Shown here piece after piece: positions 1 through 7,429 of a DNA stretch of 64,000 nucleotides. The stretch is from Oceanicaulis sp. MMSF_3324. Its GTDB lineage: Bacteria; Pseudomonadota; Alphaproteobacteria; Caulobacterales; Maricaulaceae. Positions within the stretch are counted from its first letter, which is position 1, and each line of letters opens with the position of its first letter. Position numbers and translations under genes: made by a program. Under the pieces are notes generated by a model. It was not told the origin of the DNA. It saw only the letters and a list, made by a program, of their open reading frames with translations, and ran no database searches. Where the stretch lies: contig NZ_JASHIU010000006.1 in the NCBI RefSeq assembly GCF_030733545.1, positions 1 to 64,000 of the forward strand, given 5' to 3'.

Positions 1-15
1 CCGCTCGCAATCGGG

Positions 16-282
16 TTAGCGGGTGAAAATGTCGGGCGGCGCGGCCATTTCGGCCCTCGCGGCCGGTTCCAGCAGCACCGCCAGCTCGCCGGGCGACAGG
101 TCCAGGCGCAGCCGGCCTCCGGTCACAAGCCAGATCACGCAGCCGCCATCCTCGTCCGGCTCGGCCCGGCCGATATTGGCGGGGTTCAACCAGACTTCGG
201 CGGGCTTTTCGCTCCATTCGGTCAGGGTCTGGCCGAACCGCATTTCCTTGACCGGCTTATGCACTTCAAACGCGATCAGCAT
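16..282 (-). CDS. Hypothetical small acidic protein of the element
   Basis: Last visible gene of the leftward operon, 88 residues. I take the ATG at 282 rather than longer readings, because it overlaps the stop of the upstream gene by 17 nt, as its neighbours do, and the extended N-terminus looks out of frame (Arg/Pro/Ser-rich). The protein has a compact, possibly all-beta core with several Trp and Leu residues and acidic stretches. It shows no recognisable catalytic motif or membrane segment. Function unknown; position suggests an early phage accessory role. Confidence 0.6.
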   Translation of the reverse strand: MLIAFEVHKPVKEMRFGQTLTEWSEKPAEVWLNPANIGRAEPDEDGGCVIWLVTGGRLRLDLSPGELAVLLEPAARAEMAAPPDIFTR

Positions 283-538
283 GGGCGTCCTCCACATAGG
301 CGCGCGCCTTCTCGAGCAGGTCATGGGCCGTGATCGTCTGATAGGCGGACTGGGCGTGCGGGTTGGGCTGGCCATCGGGGGCGAACCCCGTCCGCAGGCG
401 CTGCATGTCTTCATCATCCAGCCGCGCCAGCGCGCCGCATGTGCGCAGCTCCACGCGCGCCAGCAGCTGGGCGCGCTGCCCGCCCACGCCATTGACGTGG
501 ACGGTGGGGTGCTGGGCCTTGTCGTCAGTCGTTTGCAT
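266..538 (-). CDS. Hypothetical small protein of the element
   Basis: A 90-residue protein starting at an ATG that overlaps the stop of the helicase-like gene by 14 nt and ending inside the next gene, so translation is probably coupled. The N-terminal third is polar. The middle reads as a helical segment with acidic residues, and the C-terminus is helical (DLLEKARAYVEDA). There is no signal peptide, membrane span, metal-binding motif or known domain. The gene call rests on the overlapping operon architecture; no function can be assigned. Confidence 0.6.
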   Translation of the reverse strand: MQTTDDKAQHPTVHVNGVGGQRAQLLARVELRTCGALARLDDEDMQRLRTGFAPDGQPNPHAQSAYQTITAHDLLEKARAYVEDAHADRV

Positions 539-2483
539 CAGCCTGGCCTTTCTCCGGTTTCGGCATGAGGGCGCTCAGGCGGATCAGCACGCCTCGCGCT
601 TCGTTGGTGCGGTGTTTGCTGATCACCTCTCGCGGGCCGCCGCTCAGCGCCGAGCCCCAGCCGCCCGCAGCCCCCTTGGCGGCCGCGCGCCAGGGCGAGC
701 CGTCAAAGATGGCGTTCAGGCTGGGATGGGTGTTCGGCACGAACAGGCGCGCATGCTCAAAGTCCTGCGGCTCGCCCTTGGGGCGGTAAAGGCTCAGGCC
801 CACCGCCTTCAGGCTGTCGCAGGTCCAGTTCCAGTCCGCCGATGTTTCGTGCTGATCCTCGCCGCTTTCCACATAGGGATCGGCGCCGCGCCGGAATTTC
901 GATAGAATGTCGCGCACGCTCTTGGCGTTGCGCCGTTCCAGCTCGCGCGGGCGCGTGTCCAGAAGAAGATTAAGGCACTTCTTCCAGGTCGGCATGATGT
1001 TGTCATATTCGGCCAGCTGGTCGCGTTCGAGCCCTTTCACAAGCGCTTCCAGCTCGGCCCGATCGGGCATTTCGGTCTGGGTCGCCGCCCAGTATCCCGC
1101 CAGCAGGAAGCCGAACGTGTCCGCACCGCGGTCATTATGGCCGCCATGCTCTTTCAGCGCCTCGCGCACCGCCTCGGTCAGATCGTCAAAATCGCCCAGC
1201 TGGGCGTCGCGGCGGCGCGCATCGAACCAGTCAATCATCTGCCGGTGCAGCGCCCGGCCGAGGGCGGCCGCCTTCACCAGATCCAGCCCGGACTTGCGCT
1301 TGGCCCCTTCGGGGAACGGGCTCATGACCAGCGACGCCATACGCGCCCAGTCCTGATCCCCCATGGTCGGCATGTTGATCGCGGCGAACAGGATGCACGA
1401 GCGCACAATGGTTTCGGTGGAATTGCCATCGGCCCCGCCGCGCATGCGCGACGCGCCCGAACTCGCCCGGCGCGCCATGCGCACCATCTGCTCGGCCTTG
1501 GTGTTGTCTGCTTCCGGTTCCAGCTCGTCCAGCAAGACCGGAACCGAGGACAGGCCCAGCGTCTGGGCCACGCCCGCCTCTGTCGCATCCTCGCTGCGCA
1601 ACAGCGCATCCTTGCCGCCCAGCACCGCTTGCGTGTACTCGATCAGCGTGGATTTGCCCGCGCCCTGGTCGCCCGATGCGAACACATAGGGGCGCCAGCG
1701 CAGCGCGCCGCCCACCATGGCGCAGGCGGTCCAGCCCAGCATCAGCCGCGCATCCACCTCGCCGCGCATCCACAGCCAGCTTTGATAGTCCTCCATCAGC
1801 GCCTGGCCGGGCGTGTCAAAGTCCTCGATGCCGGGCCAGTCCGCGCCATGCGCGCCGGGCGCGGGCAGGGCCGGGCCGACCGGATACGCCTTGCCTTCAT
1901 ACACGCCAGGGCGGCGCAGTTCGGCGCGGCCGCTGGCGCCGGGCGTCAGCATCATGTCGCCCATGTGAACGATCAGCCCGCGCCCGTCCTCGCTGCGCCA
2001 GGCGCCGCGCCCGCGCACCCGGTTCATCGGGTCATACGCGCCCGCATCCGAACACGCCGCGAACAGGTCCTGACGCACTTCCTCGGCTTCGAAATTGCCC
2101 GACGCGCGCCGACTGTCGCCCTTGCCGGTCATGCGCGGCCAGGCCCAGGCCAGATACGCGCCATAGGGCGCGAACAGGGCGTCAATATTGCCCTTGCCCG
2201 CGTTTTCTTTCAGGCAGAACACATTGCGACGCGCCGACAGGAACCAGAACCCTTCATCGTCCCAGCCCAGGGGCGTGACCGGGCACCCGGTCGGCAAGCC
2301 ATCGTCGCGCGTCCCGTCCGGCGTCCATCGCCATTGCCCGGCCGCAATCTCGCGGAACACGGGCGCGCTGCGATTGATCGCGCGCAATTCCATGTCCAGC
2401 GTGTCACTGGCCCCGCCCTCGGCGGGGGGCAGGTCGGTCAACGCCCGGCGTCGCCGCTCGGTGAAGTCATACGTCTCCGTCAC
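525..2483 (-). CDS. P-loop replicative helicase-like ATPase of phage/P4 type
   Basis: A 652-residue protein with a GTG start that overlaps the upstream stop by 4 nt (GTGA). A Walker A motif, GDQGAGKST, lies at residues 271-279 and Walker B, VPVLLDELE, at about 314-322. A sensor-1-like Asn sits at about 370 in a hydrophobic strand (CILFAAIN). This is the layout of helicase or primase-helicase ATPases used by phages, P4-like satellites and plasmids. The N-terminal 230 residues do not match a primase domain I recognise; priming is probably supplied by the Toprim protein encoded two genes upstream. The likely role is unwinding at the element's origin. Exact family is uncertain. Confidence 0.75.
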   Translation of the reverse strand: MTETYDFTERRRRALTDLPPAEGGASDTLDMELRAINRSAPVFREIAAGQWRWTPDGTRDDGLPTGCPVTPLGWDDEGFWFLSARRNVFCLKENAGKGNIDALFAPYGAYLAWAWPRMTGKGDSRRASGNFEAEEVRQDLFAACSDAGAYDPMNRVRGRGAWRSEDGRGLIVHMGDMMLTPGASGRAELRRPGVYEGKAYPVGPALPAPGAHGADWPGIEDFDTPGQALMEDYQSWLWMRGEVDARLMLGWTACAMVGGALRWRPYVFASGDQGAGKSTLIEYTQAVLGGKDALLRSEDATEAGVAQTLGLSSVPVLLDELEPEADNTKAEQMVRMARRASSGASRMRGGADGNSTETIVRSCILFAAINMPTMGDQDWARMASLVMSPFPEGAKRKSGLDLVKAAALGRALHRQMIDWFDARRRDAQLGDFDDLTEAVREALKEHGGHNDRGADTFGFLLAGYWAATQTEMPDRAELEALVKGLERDQLAEYDNIMPTWKKCLNLLLDTRPRELERRNAKSVRDILSKFRRGADPYVESGEDQHETSADWNWTCDSLKAVGLSLYRPKGEPQDFEHARLFVPNTHPSLNAIFDGSPWRAAAKGAAGGWGSALSGGPREVISKHRTNEARGVLIRLSALMPKPEKGQADAND

Positions 2484-2713
2484 GCCTCCGGCTCTCCCTT
2501 CGGCGGCTCGCTCAGGAAAACGTCATTCAGGCCAAGCCCTTTGAATGTGATTGACTTCAAGGGCGCGTCGTAGTGGCGGCTCATAAAGCACATGCCAAAC
2601 AACACGTAATCGCGCATTGGTCCTGATAGCGCGCCAGTCTTACTTGCGCCGCCGAACTGGGTTTGCCGGTCGCACGCTTCATCGGGCAGGGTCGGGGCGA
2701 TGGCGCGGGTCAT
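2480..2713 (-). CDS. Hypothetical small protein between kinase and helicase genes
   Basis: A 77-residue protein whose start and stop each overlap the neighbouring genes by 4 nt, strongly suggesting a real, translationally coupled gene. The sequence is mixed, with a short Cys/Met-rich hydrophobic patch (YVLFGMCFMSRHY) that is too short and polar for a confident membrane span. No known domain is recognised. It may be a partner of the adjacent helicase-like ATPase, but that is only a guess from position. Confidence 0.65.
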   Translation of the reverse strand: MTRAIAPTLPDEACDRQTQFGGASKTGALSGPMRDYVLFGMCFMSRHYDAPLKSITFKGLGLNDVFLSEPPKGEPEA

Positions 2714-3300
2714 GACGGGCGGCCCTGACGCGGCGCCAGCTGCAAGACCTGGCGCTGCAAGTCTTCGGGCGATCCGTCATTGACGAAGGTCGCCGTGACC
2801 GGCAGATCGTCCAGCCCCTGTTCGCTGGTATGCTCGCCCGTCGCTTCATAACCGGGCCGCTTGATCCGCCACAGCTCGCCGTCCAGCATGCGGACCATGC
2901 GCGCTTCATTGGGCTTGCGAATGCCGGTGATCACAACGCCCGGCGCACCGCGCCTGAGCGCTTTGACAGCAGCGGTGTGCATCATGCAGGCGAACAGGTC
3001 GGGATGGATCATATCGCGGCCCCAATCGTCGCCCAGCGTCTGCATCATATGACGGGCTGAAATCTTCTCGCGATTAATCATCAAGACCGCCTCTTCGCGC
3101 AGATCGCCGTCCACATGGGCGTCGATCATGATTTCAGAACCGGGACCGAAATGATGCCTTAGCAGCGCCTTTGTCATGGCGCGGATCGGGTCGCCGGGAT
3201 TGATCTTCACCCAGCCCAGTTCACGCACCAGCGCATCAGCGGCGGTGTCCTTGCCCGACCGTTTCGGGCCGGTAAATCCGATAACCTTCAGCTCGCTCAC
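2710..3300 (-). CDS. Deoxynucleoside monophosphate kinase-like P-loop enzyme
   Basis: A 196-residue P-loop kinase with Walker A GPKRSGKDT at residues 11-19 and the strand before it (KVIGFT). This resembles phage dNMP kinases of the T4 gp1 kind, which phosphorylate dNMPs to dNDPs to supply replication. The conserved middle includes TLGDDWGRDMIHPDLF and a later VVITGIRKPNEA that fits the LID/substrate region. I choose the GTG at 3300 over the GTG at 3312, because GGAGG lies just upstream and the 4-nt GTGA overlap with the primase stop matches the operon's pattern. The specific substrate cannot be read from sequence. Confidence 0.8.
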   Translation of the reverse strand: MSELKVIGFTGPKRSGKDTAADALVRELGWVKINPGDPIRAMTKALLRHHFGPGSEIMIDAHVDGDLREEAVLMINREKISARHMMQTLGDDWGRDMIHPDLFACMMHTAAVKALRRGAPGVVITGIRKPNEARMVRMLDGELWRIKRPGYEATGEHTSEQGLDDLPVTATFVNDGSPEDLQRQVLQLAPRQGRPS

Positions 3301-4400
3301 ATTGACCTCCACCAGTCGTTCAGATCCTTGAAATGTTCAGGGGGGCGCTGGATCAGCACCGCCCGATCGCCCGCGCGGGCGCGCAGTCGCTCCACCACGC
3401 GGGCCAGCGCGCCGCTGGCGGCGCTGCCCTTGGGGTCGTTGTCGGCCAGGACGATGATCTGGCGCACGCAATCGGGCAGGGGGATATGGGCGATATTGTC
3501 CAGCGAATACGCCGCCGCCGTGCGGTGGGCGGGCTGGATCATCGACCAGCACAAGGCGTCCTCGATCCCCTCGCTGACCGCCAGCACCTCGGCCATGCGG
3601 CCGCGCTTGACCGCCTCCGCTTCCGACAGGCCGCTCGCGCCCCGGCTCAGCCGGATCATCGCCCCGCGCGGCTGGCCGAACACGCGCTTGGCGCGCTCCA
3701 TGTCCGCCTTGCCCGCGCCGTCTTCGGCGAGAAAGGTTGTGTGAATGGCGCGGACCTCGCCCTTGGCGTTGGTCATCGCCGCCTGCATGGCGTCGAAAAT
3801 CTCGCCCGTTTCGGGCGCGATGCGATCGGGGCAGAAGCGCAGGGCGTTCAACGGCGAACCGATTTCCCCAAGCGCGATTTGCCGCGCGCGCTCAAGATAG
3901 CGCTCAGCGGGCGTGCCGATGATCCGGCCCAGCTTGAACCAGCGATCGCGCGCGCGCTTGATCTGGGCTTCACGCCGCTGGCGGCTCTCATGCTCTTGCC
4001 GGGCGCGGCGCTCCTGGGCGGCCTGGGCCTCGCGGTCCAGCCGGGCGCGAAAGTCCGGGCTCAAATCCTCAAGCCCTAAGAACGCCCGCGCCCAGGCGAT
4101 CGCCTCGCCGCGCGTCTCGCGCGTCTTGTATGCCTGCGCATCGCCGGGCGCGATCTTCACATACCCGATCAGGTCCAGAAGATCGCCGCCGAACGCGCCC
4201 GCGAACTCGTACCAGCGGCCCGTGGTCGGCCCGCTCACATCAATCACGAAACTGTCCGGGGCCGAGTCCGCGCGAACAGGGTTCAGCGACCAGCGCCGAT
4301 ACCCTTCAACCCGCGCCAGATCCGGCGCCAGCTGATCGGCCAGCTCGGTGACGCGCGCAATCAGCTGGGCGCGCACCAGTTCGATCGGGGCGCGGCTCAT
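3297..4400 (-). CDS. Toprim-domain DNA primase
   Basis: A 367-residue primase of mobile-element type. Around residues 63-79 there is a CHC2-like core (WYEFAGAFGGDLLDLIGY) without the zinc-binding cysteines. A charged helical linker occupies about 120-150. The C-terminal Toprim domain has the catalytic Glu at about 277 (VSEGIEDA) and the DxD pair at 320/322 (VLADNDPKG). Such proteins synthesise RNA primers on single-stranded template at the element's origin. The gene sits in the leftward replication operon, one gene upstream of the kinase and three upstream of the helicase-like ATPase, with overlapping ends on both sides. Confidence 0.85.
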   Translation of the reverse strand: MSRAPIELVRAQLIARVTELADQLAPDLARVEGYRRWSLNPVRADSAPDSFVIDVSGPTTGRWYEFAGAFGGDLLDLIGYVKIAPGDAQAYKTRETRGEAIAWARAFLGLEDLSPDFRARLDREAQAAQERRARQEHESRQRREAQIKRARDRWFKLGRIIGTPAERYLERARQIALGEIGSPLNALRFCPDRIAPETGEIFDAMQAAMTNAKGEVRAIHTTFLAEDGAGKADMERAKRVFGQPRGAMIRLSRGASGLSEAEAVKRGRMAEVLAVSEGIEDALCWSMIQPAHRTAAAYSLDNIAHIPLPDCVRQIIVLADNDPKGSAASGALARVVERLRARAGDRAVLIQRPPEHFKDLNDWWRSM

Positions 4401-4642
4401 GCGATCAGCTCCACACTCAGAAACCCGTCCGGCGCATCGCCCCAGACGCCCGTGCGGGCGCTGCGCACATGCAGCGCGCCTGTCTCGGTCAGTCGAAATC
4501 CGGTGATCTTCGCCATCAGGGCGCGCGGCCCGGTCACGATTGCGCCGCGCTTGGTGTCCGCATCGGCTGCGCCCACCTGCGCCGGGTCCGGGCCGTCGCC
4601 GTCAATCAGCGGGGCGCATTGCTCAAAGCTGAACCGCATCAT
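4397..4642 (-). CDS. Hypothetical small protein upstream of primase
   Basis: An 81-residue protein with two adjacent ATG codons and 4-nt overlaps with both neighbours. It reads as a soluble mixed protein with several beta-like segments (ALHVRSARTGVWGDAPDGFLSVELIA at the C-terminus is the most hydrophobic). No motif is recognised. The tight overlap with the primase gene suggests it is co-expressed early in the element's lytic or excision phase. Confidence 0.65.
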   Translation of the reverse strand: MMRFSFEQCAPLIDGDGPDPAQVGAADADTKRGAIVTGPRALMAKITGFRLTETGALHVRSARTGVWGDAPDGFLSVELIA

Positions 4643-5031
4643 GGGCGCGCCTCGCTCAGACAGCGCTCGATCCGGTCCATCAGGGCGTCCAGCCCCGCGT
4701 CCTGATCGCGCAAATCGGCGGCGCGGCGCACCGCTTCGGATGCGGCGCGACGGTCTACGCAGCCCATGGCCACAGCGGCGCGGGTCTGGGTCCAGCCCAT
4801 GGCCGTCACCAGCAGCGACATGACAATGGTGCGCGCCTTGAGCCGGGTGCGGCTGCGCGTGCTGGTGCGGTCCTCGCCCGGCTGGGGCACGTCCAGCAAG
4901 GCGACGGGCGCAACCTTGTAAAAATCGCCCACCAGGATCGCCAGCATCATGACAAGCCCGGCCTCGGCGGTGTCGGTGCGATTGGCGTTGTGGTTGGGGC
5001 TGTGCTCGATCCGGGTCATGACAGCGTTCAT
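4639..5031 (-). CDS. Possible DnaA C-terminal-like helix-turn-helix protein
   Basis: A 130-residue protein. The region from about 65 to 125 is helical: a basic segment (RTRLKARTIVMSLL), then a turn-helix (AMGWTQTRAAVAMGC), then VDRRAASEAVRRAADLRD and a terminal helix. The order of a long basic helix followed by a helix-turn-helix recalls the DNA-binding domain IV of DnaA, which reads origin boxes. The resemblance is by eye and weak, and the protein lacks any AAA+ part. Its place in the replication operon between unknowns and the primase would fit an origin-recognition role. The gene itself is well supported by 4-nt overlaps. Confidence 0.5.
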   Translation of the reverse strand: MNAVMTRIEHSPNHNANRTDTAEAGLVMMLAILVGDFYKVAPVALLDVPQPGEDRTSTRSRTRLKARTIVMSLLVTAMGWTQTRAAVAMGCVDRRAASEAVRRAADLRDQDAGLDALMDRIERCLSEARP

Positions 5032-5402
5032 CCGTCCAGATCCTTGCGGGCGGCGGGTTCTCGCTTGGGCGCGCCCGCCTTCTGGTGATGGCGCAAGCCG
5101 TCGCCGGTCAGCGGGTGCAGGGCCTTGAAGGCGGCATAGCGGGCGCGCACCTCTTGCGAGCCGGCTTCACAGAACCGGGTCAGCTGATGGGCGATCTGGG
5201 TGGCCGTGCCCGAATTGACGCCCTCGGCGCTCAGGGCGGTGGCCAGGCTGGCGACGCCCCCATGGCGGGCATGCAGATCGCACAGAGCCTGATAGGCGGC
5301 TTCCCGGTTCGGGGCGCGCCCCCGCGTGCCGGGGCGGAACCCGGTCAGGGCGCGGTGATAGCGTGCGGCGGCGTCATGCAGGGCGACAATCAGGGCGGTC
5401 AT
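5028..5402 (-). CDS. Hypothetical element protein, helical and basic
   Basis: A 124-residue protein, largely helical. A basic N-terminal segment (RYHRALTGFRPGTRGRAPNRE) precedes helices around AYQALCDLHARHGG and ATQIAHQLTRFCEAG. The C-terminal 25 residues are Lys/Arg-rich. The basic character would suit nucleic acid binding, but no motif is diagnostic. The gene is joined to its neighbours by 4-nt overlaps in the leftward operon. Confidence 0.6.
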   Translation of the reverse strand: MTALIVALHDAAARYHRALTGFRPGTRGRAPNREAAYQALCDLHARHGGVASLATALSAEGVNSGTATQIAHQLTRFCEAGSQEVRARYAAFKALHPLTGDGLRHHQKAGAPKREPAARKDLDG

Positions 5403-5674
5403 GACTGATCCCCCCGATGTGCAAGGGCCACGATCAGCAGCGCCATTTCATTGCTGGTGACGAGCCCCGGCGTTTCGCCCTGCGCCACACGCAGCGCATT
5501 GGCCAGGATCGAGGCTGGCATAACGGGACCGCCCACCAGCTCGCCCGCACAGGTCAGAAACAACGCGCCATATTCGCTCGCCCAGATTTCAGTCGGGCTG
5601 GTCGGATCGTTGGGGTTCTCAAGCTCGGTCAGCTTGCGCCGACCGCCGCGCACAAAGGACAGGGCCGGGCTCAT
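5399..5674 (-). CDS. Hypothetical small element protein
   Basis: A 91-residue soluble protein with 4-nt overlaps on both sides, second gene of the leftward operon. The central part (EIWASEYGALFLTCAGELVGG) is mixed beta/helix and the C-terminal half is helical. No signal peptide, membrane segment or known motif is seen. Function unknown. Confidence 0.6.
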   Translation of the reverse strand: MSPALSFVRGGRRKLTELENPNDPTSPTEIWASEYGALFLTCAGELVGGPVMPASILANALRVAQGETPGLVTSNEMALLIVALAHRGDQS

Positions 5675-6018
5675 GATTGCGCCTCCGCCTTGGGCGGCAG
5701 GGGCAGATAGCCGGGCTCGGTCAGAAAGGCGTCGTCCACCTGATAGCCCGCATCGACATAGGCTTGGCGCATGTACGCAATGAAGGCGTCGGGAAAGAAG
5801 CCCGTATAGGGCTGGTAGCGCCAGCGCTGGATCGAGCGCTCATGGCGCTCCACCTTCTGCCGGGCGAGGGCGTCTTTCACCCCTTCCGGCCCGCCGAAGA
5901 TGGCGAAGGCGCGTTCAACCGGCGTCGGACACATCGGCACCTGATCGGGGGTGCGGGGGATAAACCGCCATGGCCGGATTTTCGGCGGCTGCGGCAAGGG
6001 TTTAGTCTGTGTGTTCAT
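5671..6018 (-). CDS. Cro-like putative DNA-binding regulator
   Basis: First gene of the leftward operon, 115 residues from the ATG at 6018; a TTG at 6036 in the same frame would add six residues. Residues of about 35-70 (VERAFAIFGGPEGVKDALARQ followed by ERSIQRWRYQP) follow the Cro/YdaS-type pattern. That pattern is a short helix, a Gly turn, a helix with Ala-Leu-Ala-Arg and a recognition helix ending in a Trp-Arg. It is transcribed divergently from the S24-like repressor across an operator region, the classic immunity layout. I infer an early regulator opposing that repressor; DNA binding is not proven by sequence. Confidence 0.6.
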   Translation of the reverse strand: MNTQTKPLPQPPKIRPWRFIPRTPDQVPMCPTPVERAFAIFGGPEGVKDALARQKVERHERSIQRWRYQPYTGFFPDAFIAYMRQAYVDAGYQVDDAFLTEPGYLPLPPKAEAQS

Positions 6019-6039
6019 GGCGTCGCTCGTGTTCAAACT

Positions 6040-6120
6040 TGCGAAATGCGCGAAATGTGCGTTTCATGCGCATATGATTTGCGCAATTGATCAAGGGAAA
6101 AGTTACGCACATTTGCACAC
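6040..6120. promoter_or_regulatory. Divergent immunity operator region
   Basis: This AT-richer gap separates the Cro-like and repressor genes. It holds an 18-mer GTTACGCACATTTGCACA at 6102-6119, only 8 nt before the repressor ATG. Several TGCG/TGTGCG repeats lie at 6040-6062, with AAATGTGCG at 6053-6061, and the palindrome TTGCGCAA at 6079-6086. The 18-mer recurs, inverted with 17/18 identity, at 7035-7052 and directly with 16/18 identity at 8410-8427. Repetition at three promoter regions marks it as a probable operator for the element's repressor and/or Cro-like protein. Confidence 0.7.
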
Positions 6121-6127
6121 TGGCCGT

Positions 6128-6781
6128 ATGAACGAGCCGGAACCCTTCAGCGTGCGGGCTGCACGCCTTCGCAAACGCATGGAAATGCTGGGCTATGAAC
6201 AGCAGGACGCCGCCGCCGCGCTTGGCTGGTCGGTGGATAAGGTCAATCGGGTGGTCAATGGCCGCCTGAAGCGCCCGCGTGACATTGAGGAAGCGGAAAC
6301 CGCGTTTGAGCGCTGGATTGCGCAAATGGAAGCCGAGCGCGGCCTGCCGGCCGGCGTCGTGCTGGACATGAACGCCGAGCGCGCCAAGCGTGGCGACGCC
6401 CTGAATGTGCGCATCCCGGTCTATGCCGCCGATGCGCGCGGCGGGGCGCACATGGACCCCGGCCAGGTGATTGAAACTTTGGCGCTGGCGGATCTGTTCG
6501 GCGGCGCGGGCGCGATCGGCCGCCTGATCGTGGCCGAGGTCACCGGCTTTGACATGGAGCCGCGCTTTCACCCCGGCGAGAAGGTGATCGCGGTGCGCGG
6601 CCAATGGCCCACGCCCGGCGATGACTGCCTGGTGGAAACCGCCGAGGGCGCCCTGAGCGCCCGGCGCTACAAGGGCCAGTCAGGCGGCCGCGTCTGGCTT
6701 GAAACCCTGACGGGCGAGGCGGACAGCTTCGACGCCACCGCCGTCAATCTGCACAAGATCCGCGCGAACGTGCGCGTTTAG
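6128..6781 (+). CDS. S24/CI-like repressor lacking the autocleavage dyad
   Basis: A 217-residue repressor starting at the ATG at 6128. Residues 14-50 form an XRE helix-turn-helix (YEQQDAAAALGWSVDKVNRVVNG). Residues 95-217 follow the LexA/CI peptidase S24 fold, starting with RIPVYAADARGG. In the usual GDSMEP motif the serine position is Asp142 (GFDMEP), and the usual catalytic lysine position is Arg179 (ARRY). It should therefore dimerise and bind operators but not self-cleave after RecA activation. It ends tail to tail with the small membrane gene, with stops overlapping by 4 nt. Role inferred: maintenance of lysogeny or quiescence through the repeated 18-bp operators. Confidence 0.8.
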   Translation: MNEPEPFSVRAARLRKRMEMLGYEQQDAAAALGWSVDKVNRVVNGRLKRPRDIEEAETAFERWIAQMEAERGLPAGVVLDMNAERAKRGDALNVRIPVYAADARGGAHMDPGQVIETLALADLFGGAGAIGRLIVAEVTGFDMEPRFHPGEKVIAVRGQWPTPGDDCLVETAEGALSARRYKGQSGGRVWLETLTGEADSFDATAVNLHKIRANVRV

Positions 6782-6975
6782 CGCGCCTTGATCACGGCAT
6801 GCGCCCAGCCCGCCAGCGCGGTGACGGGCGCAGCGATCAGGACAAAGCCCAGCACCGCCACGTCCACGGGTGGCCGGGCGTCCCAATAGACCACGCTGAC
6901 AATCACGCCTGCGGCCAGACCGCACGCCAGACCGACGCCCAGACTGTCGAAGGGCAGGGCGGGGGTGCGGCGCAT
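6778..6975 (-). CDS. Small two-span membrane protein
   Basis: A 65-residue protein starting at the ATG at 6975, with AAGGAGA 7 nt upstream. Two hydrophobic helices are clear: about 11-31 (LGVGLACGLAAGVIVSVVYW) and about 36-60 (VAVLGFVLIAAPVTALAGW). A short loop with WDARPP separates them. It is convergent with the repressor gene and shares the 7034-7082 operator region with the rightward operon. Size and topology would fit a holin, a superinfection-exclusion protein or a small membrane effector; nothing in the sequence decides between them. Confidence 0.65.
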   Translation of the reverse strand: MRRTPALPFDSLGVGLACGLAAGVIVSVVYWDARPPVDVAVLGFVLIAAPVTALAGWAHAVIKAR

Positions 6976-7033
6976 GGGCGTGTCTCCTTCAGAGGGGTGC
7001 AGGGCATGGCTCAGGCTCGGCAAAAATTCGTGC

Positions 7034-7082
7034 TTGTGCAAATGTGCGAAACGTGCGTAACGTGCAAATGCACTTGCGCAAT
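7034..7082. promoter_or_regulatory. Central divergent operator cluster
   Basis: GTGC recurs at 7036, 7044, 7053 and 7062, a spacing of 8, 9 and 9 bp. A GCAC follows at 7070 and TTGCGCAAT at 7074-7082. The segment 7035-7052 is the inverted match (17/18) of the operator before the repressor gene. TTGCGCAAT also occurs in the 6079-6087 region. The cluster lies between the small membrane gene (leftward) and the rightward operon beginning at 7115, so bound repressor could silence both. Confidence 0.65.
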
Positions 7083-7114
7083 CAATGCGCGTTTACTCTA
7101 CACGGAGATTTGCA

Positions 7115-7429
7115 ATGCGGCCGAAATCCAATCGCCTCAACGCCTACATGCTCAGAAGCGGGCGCGTCGTCCTGCGCCATCAGCGCTTCTCTCTATCGGG
7201 TGGTCGCCGCCTGGCGGCCGGGCTGACCCGCCACGACCTGCCCGCCCTCAATACCGTTCTACAGCCCGGCCCGGCACGCGACTTCTTCGTGCCCGAAGCG
7301 CGCGCCCGCCATGGTGATGACGTCGCGCGGCTCACGGTCGAAGGCTGGCGCAAGCTCGCCGAGATTTACAAGCGCCGCATCGCCGACGCGCTCGCGCGCC
7401 ACGCCCAGGACGAAGGGGTGGCGGCATGA
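7115..7429 (+). CDS. Hypothetical basic protein, first gene of rightward operon
   Basis: A 104-residue strongly basic protein. The ATG at 7115 is preferred over the one at 7085 because CGGAG lies 7 nt before it. The N-terminal half is rich in Arg (RPKSNRLNAYMLRSGRVVLRHQRF) and the C-terminus is a helix (VEGWRKLAEIYKRRIADALARHA). It could bind nucleic acid but no family is recognised. Its stop overlaps the next start by 4 nt. Confidence 0.6.
   Translation: MRPKSNRLNAYMLRSGRVVLRHQRFSLSGGRRLAAGLTRHDLPALNTVLQPGPARDFFVPEARARHGDDVARLTVEGWRKLAEIYKRRIADALARHAQDEGVAA

Noticed and set aside
1137-2573. 478-codon plus-strand frame opposite the helicase-like gene
   Set aside because: The minus-strand protein has clear Walker motifs; this frame is Arg/Ala/His-rich with no motif.
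5951-6127. N-terminal extension of the repressor gene
   Set aside because: The extension would be Cys/His-rich, covers the operator region and has no helix-turn-helix context; the ATG at 6128 fits the family start.
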